54,347 nucleotides of DNA from Burkholderia sp. Bp8963 (GTDB lineage: Bacteria > Pseudomonadota > Gammaproteobacteria > Burkholderiales > Burkholderiaceae): assembly GCF_003854275.1 (NCBI RefSeq), contig NZ_QTQP01000047.1, positions 1 through 54,347 of the forward strand. The letters run 5' to 3'. The position numbers were made by a program, and so were the translations under genes. This document shows, piece by piece, positions 44,888 through 53,196 of the stretch (position 1 is the stretch's first letter; each line of letters starts with the position of its first letter). The notes under the pieces are model-generated. The model worked only from the letters and a program-made list of their open reading frames with translations. It ran no database searches and had not been told where the DNA came from.

Positions 44888-45375
44888 TGCAGCACTCCGT
44901 GCTGGTCGGAGGCGGCATGCGGGGCTACGCCGTTGGGGGGGCGCGGCATCATCGTGGCCATCAACGTGACGGAGGCAGCCGGCGCGCCGTCGACGCGGGC
45001 CTCGCCGTTCAGCCGCCAGAAACGACCCCAGGCACGATCGCGCTTCACGCGCAGTTCGAGTTCCTGGCCGGGATGGATGGCCTTCAGGAAGCGCGCGCGC
45101 TCGATGCCGGTGAGGACGGGCAGCTCATTCGCCACTTCGTCGCCGACGCTGCGAATCGCAAGCAGCGCCGCTGCCTGCGCGATTGCCTCGACGATCAGCA
45201 CGCCCGGATAGACCGGGTAGCCGGGAAAATGGCCGCTGAACCCCGCCTCGTCGTGCTTGAGACGCTTGATCGCGACAATACTGAACGGCTGGTCGAGCGA
45301 TTTCACCTCGTCGATCAGAAGCATCGGCGCGCGGTGAGGAAGGGTCTGCACGATTTCCGCGTAATTCAGTCGCAT
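44884..45375 (-). CDS. fabZ: FabZ-like 3-hydroxyacyl-ACP dehydratase
   Basis: 163 aa hotdog-fold protein. Catalytic His49 in SGHFPGYPVYPG and Glu63 in LIVEAIAQ match FabZ spacing. It dehydrates beta-hydroxyacyl-ACP made by the FabG-like enzyme. It lies 27 bp after the KAS II gene and overlaps the acyl-CoA dehydrogenase gene by four bases. Confidence 0.9.
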   Translation of the reverse strand: MRLNYAEIVQTLPHRAPMLLIDEVKSLDQPFSIVAIKRLKHDEAGFSGHFPGYPVYPGVLIVEAIAQAAALLAIRSVGDEVANELPVLTGIERARFLKAIHPGQELELRVKRDRAWGRFWRLNGEARVDGAPAASVTLMATMMPRPPNGVAPHAASDQHGVLQ

Positions 45376-45402
45376 GAGTGACGCTCTTTCGAAGGAGGTT
45401 GA

Positions 45403-46608
45403 TCAGACGTAGGCTGGCGACCGAACCGCCAGCACCGCGTTGTGGCCGCCGAACGCGAACGAATTGCTGAGCGCGCACGAGCCCGCTCGCAACGGCTGCG
45501 GCTCGTTCGGCACGTAGTTCAGGTCGCATTCGGGGTCCGGCTCGGAGAAGTTCATCGTCGGCGGCGCGAATCGCGCTTCGAGTGCGACGAGCGTCGCGAG
45601 CAGCTCGAGCGCGCCACCTGCGCCGAGCGTGTGGCCATGCATCGACTTCGTCGACGACACTTGCACGCGCTTGGCGTCGTCCCCCAACGCGCGGCGCAAC
45701 GCGCGCGTCTCGGTGACATCGTTGGCCGCCGTGCCCGTGCCGTGCGCGTTCGTGTAGGCGAGGTCGCTTGCGGCGATGCCCGCGTCGCGCAGACACGCCT
45801 GGATCACGTTTGCCTGTCCTTCGAGCGACGGGCTCAGGATGTGATGCGCATCCGAATTCATCGCGTACCCACACAGTTCGCCGGCAATCGTCGCGCTGCG
45901 CGCGCGCGCGTGCGCGAACGACTCCAGCACCAGCATCGCGGACCCCTCGCCGAGCACGAGTCCGCGCCTTCCTTTCGAGAACGGGCGACACGTATCCGGC
46001 GCCAGCACCCGAAGCGCTTCCCAACCCTTGAGATTGCCTTCGACGAGACACGCCTCTGTGCCGCCGACGATCGCGACGTCGACCGCGCCGGACCGGATCA
46101 GCTGCATGCCGACGACGATCGCGTACGCGGAGGACGTGCACGCGGCCGAGATCACGAACGCGGGGCCGGTGACGCCGTAGCGCAGGCTGATATGGCTCGC
46201 GACCGCATTGGCCATGATCTTGGGCACGGTGAACGGATGCAGGCGTCGCGCGCCGTCGCCCAGGTGTATCCGGTACGACTCCTCGAGGCTGCAGATATTG
46301 CCGGAGCCGGCGCCGACGATCACGGCCGCGCGCGGACCTAGCCCGCCGCCAGCGTCGAGCCCGCTTTCGTCGACCGCTTCCTGCACGCTCAATAGCGCGA
46401 GCTGGGTCGCTCGGTCCATCAGCGCGACATCGGCGGCGCCGAACGACGCGGTCGGATCGAGGCCGAGGATGGGCGCGCCGACTTTTGCCGGCAGGCCGGA
46501 GAGGGGCCTGATGCCAACCGTCCCAGCCTGCAGCGCGCGCGAGAATTCGGCGACACTGCCGCCGATCGCCGAACGCACGCCACGGCCAGTCACCACGATG
46601 CGATTCAT
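45403..46608 (-). CDS. fabF: FabF-like beta-ketoacyl-ACP synthase II
   Basis: 401 aa. The catalytic triad is intact: Cys157 (AACTSSAYA), His289 (NAHGTGTAAND) and His326 (KSMHGHTLGAGG). It is a functional condensing enzyme by sequence, unlike the four KAS III-like proteins. It extends a chain on the cluster ACP with malonyl-ACP from primary metabolism, since no cluster malonyltransferase is present. It lies 36 bp after the second ACP gene. Confidence 0.93.
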   Translation of the reverse strand: MNRIVVTGRGVRSAIGGSVAEFSRALQAGTVGIRPLSGLPAKVGAPILGLDPTASFGAADVALMDRATQLALLSVQEAVDESGLDAGGGLGPRAAVIVGAGSGNICSLEESYRIHLGDGARRLHPFTVPKIMANAVASHISLRYGVTGPAFVISAACTSSAYAIVVGMQLIRSGAVDVAIVGGTEACLVEGNLKGWEALRVLAPDTCRPFSKGRRGLVLGEGSAMLVLESFAHARARSATIAGELCGYAMNSDAHHILSPSLEGQANVIQACLRDAGIAASDLAYTNAHGTGTAANDVTETRALRRALGDDAKRVQVSSTKSMHGHTLGAGGALELLATLVALEARFAPPTMNFSEPDPECDLNYVPNEPQPLRAGSCALSNSFAFGGHNAVLAVRSPAYV

Positions 46609-46644
46609 ATCCGAGTGATCCGTATCAGAGAGGGGGGTATCGCT

Positions 46645-46950
46645 TCACGCGTGCTGCGGGAGTGTGGCGACGATGCGCTTCGCGAGCACGAGATCGACGA
46701 TCTGCCCGAGCAGGTCGCTGACCGACCGGAATGCGCCGGTATCGCCGTCGTTCTCGACGTTGGCGTTGTACGGAATCGAGATATCGAAACGTTGTTCGAT
46801 GACGAATACCGCTTCGACGAGTCCGAGCGAATCGATTCCCGATTCGGCCAGCGACATGTCCGGTTGCAGCGTCGCAGTGTCGATTTTCAGCACGTGGACG
46901 AGGGAGTCCATTACTTCGCGTTCGATCTCGGATCGTTCGAGGGACGTCAT
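46645..46950 (-). CDS. Acyl carrier protein, second copy
   Basis: 101 aa, longer than the first ACP, with SGIDSLGLVEAVF (Ser41). The start at 46950 is chosen because GGAG lies nine bases upstream, while an upstream ATG at 46959 directly abuts that GGAG. It is encoded between the luxI-like gene and fabF, so it is the likely carrier for the FabF/FabG/FabZ chain and a candidate acyl donor for the LuxI-type enzyme. Confidence 0.9.
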   Translation of the reverse strand: MTSLERSEIEREVMDSLVHVLKIDTATLQPDMSLAESGIDSLGLVEAVFVIEQRFDISIPYNANVENDGDTGAFRSVSDLLGQIVDLVLAKRIVATLPQHA

Positions 46951-46988
46951 GGCAGGCATCTCCGTTGCGCGGGCGCGTGGGTGCGGAT

Positions 46989-47600
46989 TCAGGCGGTGGC
47001 TTCTTCGAGCACGTGCTGAGGCACGTCGTCGGCGGTGCGGGTGTTGCGCGTCGTGCACGCGATGTAGTACGCGGCGATCAGCTGGCCGTCCGCGACGCGC
47101 GGCGGTGCCGCACGGCGGCCCGAGAAGCCGTTGCGCGCGAGCAGCCGCTCGACGCCGACAGGCGACACGGTGACGACGACGGATGCACCGAGCGCGGACG
47201 CACATTCGAGCGCGCGGTCGAGCAGCGCGGCGGCGACGCTTGACGAGAACTGCGCGAGCGGCGAGTCGCCGGACCCGCGGAAGTCCACGGCGCAGAAACG
47301 CGACAATTCCCAGACAGCTGGCTCGGCAGGCAGCGGCTGACCCGCAAGCAGATCGGGAAACACATCGCCGAGCAGGTACGGGCGCGTGGTGGGCAGAAGC
47401 CGCGCCGCGCCGACGATTGCGTCGCCGCTCAGCGCAGCGACATAGACCGTGTCGGGGCGATCGAACTGGTCTCGCTCGAGCCCGGTTTCGCAACGCAGGT
47501 TCCAGCCGAGTTTTTCAATGAACACCCTGTGGCGATATCGCTCGAGCCGAGCGAGCAGGTCACTGTCGAAATCTGCGCGAGCGCCGACGTAAAATCGCAT
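46989..47600 (-). CDS. LuxI-family acyl-homoserine-lactone synthase in the biosynthetic operon
   Basis: 203 aa. The ten residues conserved in LuxI-type synthases appear at the expected spacing: Arg25, Phe27, Trp33, Glu42, Asp44, Asp47, Arg67, Phe81, Glu98 and Arg101 (WELSRF). It should make an AHL-type signal from an acyl-ACP and S-adenosylmethionine. It heads the operon that continues with its own ACP and FabF, so its acyl group may be tailor-made rather than a primary-metabolism fatty acid. A promoter with a lux box lies just upstream (47637-47682), so positive feedback through the LuxR at 53197 is likely. Confidence 0.88.
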   Translation of the reverse strand: MRFYVGARADFDSDLLARLERYRHRVFIEKLGWNLRCETGLERDQFDRPDTVYVAALSGDAIVGAARLLPTTRPYLLGDVFPDLLAGQPLPAEPAVWELSRFCAVDFRGSGDSPLAQFSSSVAAALLDRALECASALGASVVVTVSPVGVERLLARNGFSGRRAAPPRVADGQLIAAYYIACTTRNTRTADDVPQHVLEEATA

Positions 47601-47636
47601 GATTCGTACCCTCGGTTCATGGAAGTGCGTGCCGCG

Positions 47637-47682
47637 ATTACATCCGATTTCGGAACGTTCGTAATCCTGCCAAAATGGGTAG
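47637..47682 (-). promoter_or_regulatory. luxI-operon promoter with lux box
   Basis: On the minus strand CTACCCATTTTGGCAG (47682-47667) fits the CT-N12-AG lux box consensus. A -10 element TGTAAT is at 47642-47637; the box centre is 32.5 bp upstream of the -10 5' end, the same distance as in the promoter at 52801-52846. A GAACGTTC palindrome (47653-47660) lies between them, and GCGAA-ATA-TTCGC (47689-47701) lies just upstream. Confidence 0.78.
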
Positions 47683-47736
47683 TGTCTTGCGAAATATTCG
47701 CGAAACATTGCGCGCCCATGCGGCACGCGCAAGCCG

Positions 47737-48972
47737 CTATGCGAGCGTGTCGGCTGCGGCCACGCAGTCGTGCATCGCATCGAGCGCCGCATAGATCTCG
47801 CGGCGCGCCTGAAACGCGAACAGGTGCCAGAAACCCATGTGCCGCTGCGTCATGATCACCGCGGCCGATCGGTTCGACGGCGAGACCCACCAGTGCGTGC
47901 CCGCCATGCCGCCCCACTGGACTTCTCCAAGCGCGCCAGGCGGATCGAGCGAGGACAGCGTGTGCGTCACTGCGCCGCAAAAGCTGAATCCCTTGCCGCT
48001 GATCGGGCGTCCGCCTGGCAGGCGCATCTCGACGCCGGGCGCGAGCTGGTCGGTCACGAGCCACGCGAGGCTTGTCGGCTTCAGCAGCGCGCGTCGCGGC
48101 GACACGAGACTGCGCACCAGCTTCGCCATGTCGTGTGTCGTCGACAGCAGGCCGCCGCCGCCCGACTGCAGTGCGCTTCCGCTCGCGTACGCATGTTCCG
48201 GCAGCACGTGGTCGCAGCGTTCGAGGCCGCCTCGCAGCGGCATCTCCGGATGCACGCTGCGATACAGGCCCGCGAGCAGGTGGCGGCGCGCCGGCGCGAG
48301 ATGGAACGCCGTGTCGGTCATCTGAAGCGGTTCGAAGATGCGCTCGGCAAAGAAGCGATCGAGGCGCGCGCCGCCGACGACTTCCACAAGCCGCGCGAGC
48401 ACGTCCGTGCTGACCGAATATTCCCAGCGCGTGCCGGGCTGGAACATCAGCGGCAACCGTGAGAGCGTATCGACGACGTCGGCGAGCGATTGACTCGAAT
48501 CCTGCAGGATCTTCAGGCTGTCGTATGCGTCGCCGAGCAGCGTGCCGCGTCGCGTATGCGCGTATGAAAAGCCGGCCGTGTGCGTGAACAGGTTGCGCAC
48601 GGTGATCGGCCGGGCGAGCGGCTCGGTGTCGTCGAGCCGCGTTGCGCCGGCGCGCAGCACCCGCATGCCGCGCAAGGCCGGAAGCCGGTCCGCGACCGGC
48701 TCGTCGAGGTCGATCATGCCGTCATCAACGAGCAGCAGCGCTGCGCACGATGTGACCAGCTTAGTGTTCGAGAAGATGCGGAACACGTGGGCGTCGGACA
48801 GCGCAACGCGTCGTTCCCGGTCGGCCCAGCCGATGCAGGCCTGATGCACGATGTCGTCACCGACGACGACGGCCGCGGCGGCGCACGGCAGTACCTCGGC
48901 CGCGATGAAGCGGCGCAGCACGTCGTCGACACGCGAAAAACCGTTCCGCCAGACCGCGTGCGGCGGAGTCAT
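47737..48972 (-). CDS. Beta-lactamase-fold serine hydrolase, cytosolic-looking (class C/EstB-like)
   Basis: 411 aa. SxxK nucleophile in FRIFSNTKLVTSCAALLL, Tyr motif WEYSVST, and a C-terminal WGGMAGTHWWVSP in place of the usual KTG/HTG loop. It shows no signal peptide, unlike the copy at 27470. Members of this family include esterases (EstB), LovD-like acyltransferases and transpeptidases. In a cluster with two ACPs, a LovD-type acyl transfer from ACP to an acceptor is a reasonable guess. It overlaps cysE by ATGA. Confidence 0.85.
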   Translation of the reverse strand: MTPPHAVWRNGFSRVDDVLRRFIAAEVLPCAAAAVVVGDDIVHQACIGWADRERRVALSDAHVFRIFSNTKLVTSCAALLLVDDGMIDLDEPVADRLPALRGMRVLRAGATRLDDTEPLARPITVRNLFTHTAGFSYAHTRRGTLLGDAYDSLKILQDSSQSLADVVDTLSRLPLMFQPGTRWEYSVSTDVLARLVEVVGGARLDRFFAERIFEPLQMTDTAFHLAPARRHLLAGLYRSVHPEMPLRGGLERCDHVLPEHAYASGSALQSGGGGLLSTTHDMAKLVRSLVSPRRALLKPTSLAWLVTDQLAPGVEMRLPGGRPISGKGFSFCGAVTHTLSSLDPPGALGEVQWGGMAGTHWWVSPSNRSAAVIMTQRHMGFWHLFAFQARREIYAALDAMHDCVAAADTLA

Positions 48973-49826
48973 GACGCGTCGTATCCGGCTTCGCCGGACA
49001 GATCGCGTGTATTGACGACGGCGGCGGGAATGCCGACCGCGGTCGCGCCGGCCGGCACATCGGAGAGCACGATCGCGCCGGCGCCGATGCGCGCAAACGC
49101 ACCAATCTGCACGTTTCCGAGAATCTTCGCGCCGGCGCACAGCAATGCGCCGCGTTCGATTTTCGGATGGCGATCGCCGCGCTCCTTACCGGTGCCGCCG
49201 AGTGTGACGCCCTGGAACAGCGCGACGTCGTCCGCAACGGTGGCGGTTTCTCCTATTACGATGCTGGTGCCGTGATCGATCGTGACGCCGCCGCCGATGC
49301 ACGCGGCCGGATGGATGTCGAGTGCGAACGTTTGGGCGATCCGGCCTTGCAGGAAGAGCGCGAGGCCGTGGCGGCCGGCGCACCACAGATGGTGCGCGAT
49401 CCGGTATGCCTGGAGCGCCTGGAAACCCTTCTGGTTCGCGAACACGTTGACGAGATCGTACGCGGCGGGGTCGCGCGTGTAAGTCGCATGCAGATCGAGC
49501 CGGGTCCTGTCCGAGATCGACGGATCATCGGCAAGGCATTGCATCGTGAGCGACGCAAGCTCGGTGCGCGGAAGCGCGTCGCTGCCGAGTGCGTCCCCTA
49601 CGGCGTGGCTAAGGGCGATATCCAGACCATCGTGGGCGAGCACGCGGGCATTGAGGTAGGCGAACAACAGCGGTTCGCGGCGGGCATTTTCTTCGGCCTG
49701 CCGGCGCAACGTCGGCCAGAGGTCATGGGCCAGCCGCGTGCGACGCACATCGCCGGCGAGGGTCGCCCCACGCGGTGCAGCGACCGGCGCGGATCGCTCC
49801 GCGAGCGAGGGGAGAGCGTGGGTCAT
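48969..49826 (-). CDS. cysE: Serine O-acetyltransferase (CysE-like) in the biosynthetic operon
   Basis: 285 aa. An N-terminal helical domain is followed by left-handed beta-helix hexapeptides (IHPAACIGGGVTIDHG, GETATVADDVALFQGVTLGG) and GDRHPKI with the catalytic His pair. It makes O-acetylserine from serine and acetyl-CoA, the precursor of cysteine. A dedicated copy in a secondary operon suggests a cysteine- or O-acetylserine-derived product. No OAS sulfhydrylase is in the window. It is translationally coupled to both neighbours. Confidence 0.9.
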   Translation of the reverse strand: MTHALPSLAERSAPVAAPRGATLAGDVRRTRLAHDLWPTLRRQAEENARREPLLFAYLNARVLAHDGLDIALSHAVGDALGSDALPRTELASLTMQCLADDPSISDRTRLDLHATYTRDPAAYDLVNVFANQKGFQALQAYRIAHHLWCAGRHGLALFLQGRIAQTFALDIHPAACIGGGVTIDHGTSIVIGETATVADDVALFQGVTLGGTGKERGDRHPKIERGALLCAGAKILGNVQIGAFARIGAGAIVLSDVPAGATAVGIPAAVVNTRDLSGEAGYDAS

Positions 49827-50842
49827 TGCCGCACCCGGACCAGCTTGCGCTGGGTCAGCTCATGACGTCGTGCAGGCCATTCCCCGGCATCGAAAATCTC
49901 CACCGCCTTGCGCAGTTGAAGCAACGGAAAGTCGGCGGGAACGTGGCGCTCGAAATCGGCGCCGGCGCGGTCGTAGTTGGTCTGCGCGCTTTCGAGGATC
50001 ACTCTGTCCTGGTTCAATGTCGTGTTGTAGTTGTCGTCCCACGTGACGGAACCGGGCGCATTCGCGACATCGACCATGATCCATTCGATCCGCGAGCGAT
50101 TCTCCGCCTCGCGGACGAGATGCAGCACGAGATGGAAGTGATGCTTCGCACCGCGCTGGAACACATAGATGCGATCCGGCAATTCAAATTGCAGATACGA
50201 GCTGACATCGTCGCCGCTGAATTCTGCGTCGGCATCGGAGAGCGGCGGGTAGAACACGATCAGGCCGCGCTCGGTCACGCGAAGTTCATAGTCGTATTCG
50301 ACGAATCCGTTGATCCGGTTGAAGAAATAGGACGGATGCGTTCCCTTGTGCACGAACGGCACGTGCGACGAATCCAGAATGTTTTCCATCAGGAAGTCCG
50401 CTCGGCAGTCTGCGCGCACCGTGCCTTGACGCCAGCCGTGCAGTGCCAGGTCGCGAATCCGGGGCGGCGCTTCCGGTTGCGGTTCGGCATCGCCCATCCA
50501 GGCCCAGATGTAGAAATCCTGCTCGATGCAGCGGTACGAGCGAACCCGGAATCCTTTCGGCACCGGCGTGCCGGCGCAGAGCGACGGCACGTGAACGCAG
50601 CGGCCGTCCCCGTCATATTCCCAGCCGTGGTAGCCGCACGCAAGGTGACCGTCGTTCGTGACGCGGCCGAGCGACAGCTCGACGCCGCGATGACAGCAGC
50701 GATTCTCGAGCGCATGCGGAACACCTTCGGCGTCGCGATAGATCACGACCGGTTCGTCGAGCAACGTGACGGCCATGATCTGTTGTGCGCCGAGTCGGCT
50801 CGACGGGCAGGCAATCAGCCAAACATTTTGCGGATGGGACAT
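49823..50842 (-). CDS. Rieske non-haem iron oxygenase (alpha-subunit type), second copy
   Basis: 339 aa. Rieske ligands Cys49/His51 (RCCHRGVEL) and Cys69/His72 (CGYHGWEYDGDG); mononuclear iron site NILDSSHVPFVHKG. It is a paralogue of the 34474-35472 protein. The ATG at 50842 (MSHPQNVW) follows an AAGGA about 10 bases upstream; an in-frame TTG at 50863 would add seven residues. No electron-transfer partner is encoded nearby. It lies 49 bp after the KstD-like flavoprotein gene, which is the first gene of this operon. Confidence 0.9.
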   Translation of the reverse strand: MSHPQNVWLIACPSSRLGAQQIMAVTLLDEPVVIYRDAEGVPHALENRCCHRGVELSLGRVTNDGHLACGYHGWEYDGDGRCVHVPSLCAGTPVPKGFRVRSYRCIEQDFYIWAWMGDAEPQPEAPPRIRDLALHGWRQGTVRADCRADFLMENILDSSHVPFVHKGTHPSYFFNRINGFVEYDYELRVTERGLIVFYPPLSDADAEFSGDDVSSYLQFELPDRIYVFQRGAKHHFHLVLHLVREAENRSRIEWIMVDVANAPGSVTWDDNYNTTLNQDRVILESAQTNYDRAGADFERHVPADFPLLQLRKAVEIFDAGEWPARRHELTQRKLVRVRQ

Positions 50843-50891
50843 GGAACGGATTTCCTTTTCCAATGTTGGGATGGAGCAGCCGGGACGCGCG

Positions 50892-52658
50892 TCATGGACA
50901 ACGGGCGGAGACGTCCCGATCGATATCGCGCGTCATCGGTGCGATGCCGGCGAGCGCCAGGCCCGTCAGGTGCGCCCAGGTGAGACCGGGACCGAGTGTG
51001 ATGCCGCCGCCCGGGCATGCGCCCCGGAACAGATTGACGCGGTCGTTGCCCGAGACATAGAGGCCGTCGATTGGGGCGCCCGCCGCATCGAGTGCGCGGC
51101 CGACGCGATCGGTCTCGATGCCGCTCAATGTCGCCATGTGCCCGACGCTGAAGCGCACTGCGTAGAACGGCGGCTCTTCGATCGCGCCAAGGCACGGGTT
51201 CGGACCGCGGCCGCCGCAGAAGTACCGGTTGAACAGGCTGTCGCCCTTGCCAAATTCGATGTCGACGCCAGTGCGGGCCGCGTCGTTGTTCCGCGCGATG
51301 GATTGCATGAGCGCATCGGCCGGCACGTCAATCGCCGCCGCCAGCGCGGAGATGGAATCGCGACGGACCAGATAGCCGGAACGCAGATGCTTGCCGAACG
51401 GAAACGGCTTGCCGTGAATCGCCTCGCCCATGCCGGTGAGCGCGAAGCTCTGGCGGTCGCAGATCAGCCACGCGACCGGTTCGCCGCCCGGCGGTGTCGC
51501 GCGCAGCAGCGCTTCCGCGAAATGATGATTCGAATCGGCTTCGTTCGCGAAGCGCCGGCCGTCGGGCGTGACCGCGATGTAGCCCGGCGAAAAGCGATCG
51601 CGGAAATGTCCCGAAAGCACGAAGCCGTGATCCCGGACGCGCGATACCGGCGCCCAGAAGCCATCGTTGATGACGTCGCGCGCAGCGTGCGCGCCGGCGT
51701 CGAGCGCCGCGCGCACGCCGTCGCCGCGGCAACTGTCCGGGGCGAGTCCCCATGATTGTCCGTCGGTCAGCGGTCGGCTGAACCACTGTTCGCAGCGCGA
51801 CACGTCGTGCGGATAGCCGCCGCACGCGAGCACGACGCCCTCGCGTGAGCGAATCCGGCGAGGTCCGTGTGGCGTGTCGACGATCACGCCGGCAATACGA
51901 TCTGCGCTGCGCCACAGCGAGCGCATCGCGACGCCGGTGTGGATCGGAACCTGTCTGTCGGCAGCCGCTTTCAGCAGTTGAGCGACCAGTGCGTTTCCGC
52001 CTGTCAGGAACGTGCTCCGGCCGTGCCGCACCAGGTCACCGACATGACGGGCATAGCGTCGCGCAAGATAGGCGACGCCTGCGGGCGAGCGCGATGAAAT
52101 GAGCTTGTTTTCGGCCGGCGTGAACGTCATTCCGAAAAGCGTCTTCTGCGGCGCGCGCAACCGCTGCAGCAACGGCCCCAGACGTCGCCCGTCGTAAGGC
52201 AGCGGTATCAGCGCGCGGCCCTCGTGCAGCGCGCCTGCCTTGTCCGGACGATAGTCCGGGAAGTCCTTGCGCGGCACGAGCACGATGCCGCAGTGCCGCT
52301 CCATGAAGTCGAGTACTCGCGGGCCGTGGTCGAGATAGTCCAGGAACGCGTCCGGATCGAAGTGGCGGCCCATTTCATCCGCGAGATACGTGAGCGCCGC
52401 ATCACGGTCATCGGCTATACCGTGGCGCGCAGCAACTGGATTACATGGCATCCAGAGCATGCCGAACGAATAGGCACTACACCCCCCGATCTCGTCAGCC
52501 TTTTCGATCACCTTCACATCAATACCGTGATGGGCTGCCGTCACCGCCGTCATCAGGCCGCACGCGCCCGAGCCGACCACGACCGCGCCGCACTCGATCT
52601 CGTCAACTTCTTCGGCGAAAGGCAATGTCGTATGCGACGCACGTGCTGAAAAGACCAT
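50892..52658 (-). CDS. FAD-dependent dehydrogenase of the 3-ketosteroid-delta1-dehydrogenase / fumarate reductase family
   Basis: 588 aa. N-terminal GSGACG (29-34), then DEIGGCSAYSFGMLWMP, the FAD-binding pattern of KstD-like proteins; C-terminal ACPGGGITLGPGLTWAHLTG. It may introduce or remove a double bond next to a carbonyl. In a cluster with Rieske oxygenases it could oxidise a ring or an unsaturated acyl chain. It is the first gene of the minus-strand operon under the lux-box promoter at 52801-52846, with a leader of about 135 nt that includes a short tandem repeat. Confidence 0.88.
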   Translation of the reverse strand: MVFSARASHTTLPFAEEVDEIECGAVVVGSGACGLMTAVTAAHHGIDVKVIEKADEIGGCSAYSFGMLWMPCNPVAARHGIADDRDAALTYLADEMGRHFDPDAFLDYLDHGPRVLDFMERHCGIVLVPRKDFPDYRPDKAGALHEGRALIPLPYDGRRLGPLLQRLRAPQKTLFGMTFTPAENKLISSRSPAGVAYLARRYARHVGDLVRHGRSTFLTGGNALVAQLLKAAADRQVPIHTGVAMRSLWRSADRIAGVIVDTPHGPRRIRSREGVVLACGGYPHDVSRCEQWFSRPLTDGQSWGLAPDSCRGDGVRAALDAGAHAARDVINDGFWAPVSRVRDHGFVLSGHFRDRFSPGYIAVTPDGRRFANEADSNHHFAEALLRATPPGGEPVAWLICDRQSFALTGMGEAIHGKPFPFGKHLRSGYLVRRDSISALAAAIDVPADALMQSIARNNDAARTGVDIEFGKGDSLFNRYFCGGRGPNPCLGAIEEPPFYAVRFSVGHMATLSGIETDRVGRALDAAGAPIDGLYVSGNDRVNLFRGACPGGGITLGPGLTWAHLTGLALAGIAPMTRDIDRDVSARCP

Positions 52659-52705
52659 GTCGTTCCCTTCGATGTAGGGGGATGGACAACATTTGCCGCT
52701 CGGGC

Positions 52706-52737
52706 GTTGCTACCCCGTTGCTACCCCGTGACTACCC
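52706..52737. repeat. Short tandem repeat in the leader of the KstD-like gene
   Basis: GTTGCTACCCC occurs twice in tandem (52706-52716 and 52717-52727), followed by the related GTGACTACCC. It lies between the predicted transcription start and the start codon. Confidence 0.75.
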
Positions 52738-52800
52738 GTTTCTCGCCGTCCGACAGGCGCATCCGCTGGGCGGACCAAGCGCGCCGTTCAAGACTGGCGA

Positions 52801-52846
52801 ATTAGACTGAATTTCTGGTGGGCCGAGAACCTACCCATTTTGTGAG
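52801..52846 (-). promoter_or_regulatory. Promoter of the KstD-like/Rieske/cysE operon with lux box
   Basis: CTACCCATTTTGTGAG (52831-52846) fits CT-N12-AG and shares its first twelve bases with the luxI box. On the minus strand the -10 TCTAAT lies at 52806-52801, and the box centre is 32.5 bp upstream of its 5' end, exactly as at luxI. Predicted transcription starts near 52795. Confidence 0.78.
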
Positions 52847-53196
52847 GGGCATGGGAAACGATTACAGATCGGCGCAGAAATACGCGTGTAATATTTGGAT
52901 GTGAAGACGAATGAATCAGAGAATTACAAATTCCTGTACACGCCTTCGCCAAATGAAAGGGAATGACGAATTGGGGGGGTACAGCGTGCCGAGGTATGCG
53001 GAATCCGCATTTCAGAAATCGCGAAATAGTTATCACAATTCCGTAATAGATATCGCGCAACAATGCACGACGTTACGAGAGTCGACACACGTGTAATGAG
53101 CATACCGACCGGTATCTCAATGAATTTGTAGTAAATCCGCCCTGGATGCTTCGTTGGAGGCAGGGAAAACAATATATCTAAATGAGAGAGACTCAG
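52847..53196. other. AT-rich upstream region of luxR with palindromes
   Basis: No gene was found. It holds GAATT-ACA-AATTC near 52919-52931 and two perfect dyads (52996-53010 and 53102-53115). Composition is much more AT-rich than the genes, as in a regulatory region or an acquired island boundary. Confidence 0.55.
52996..53115 (+). promoter_or_regulatory. Two palindromes upstream of luxR
   Basis: ATGCGGA-A-TCCGCAT at 52996-53010 (7-bp arms, 1-nt centre) and ATACCG-AC-CGGTAT at 53102-53115 (6-bp arms). They are candidate operators for another regulator of luxR. Neither matches the lux box. Confidence 0.5.

Noticed and set aside
21714..52658. Assignment as a polyyne, ladderane or lipopeptide cluster
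   Set aside because: No fatty-acid desaturases and thioesterase/rubredoxin set, no radical SAM genes, and no NRPS or modular PKS is present.
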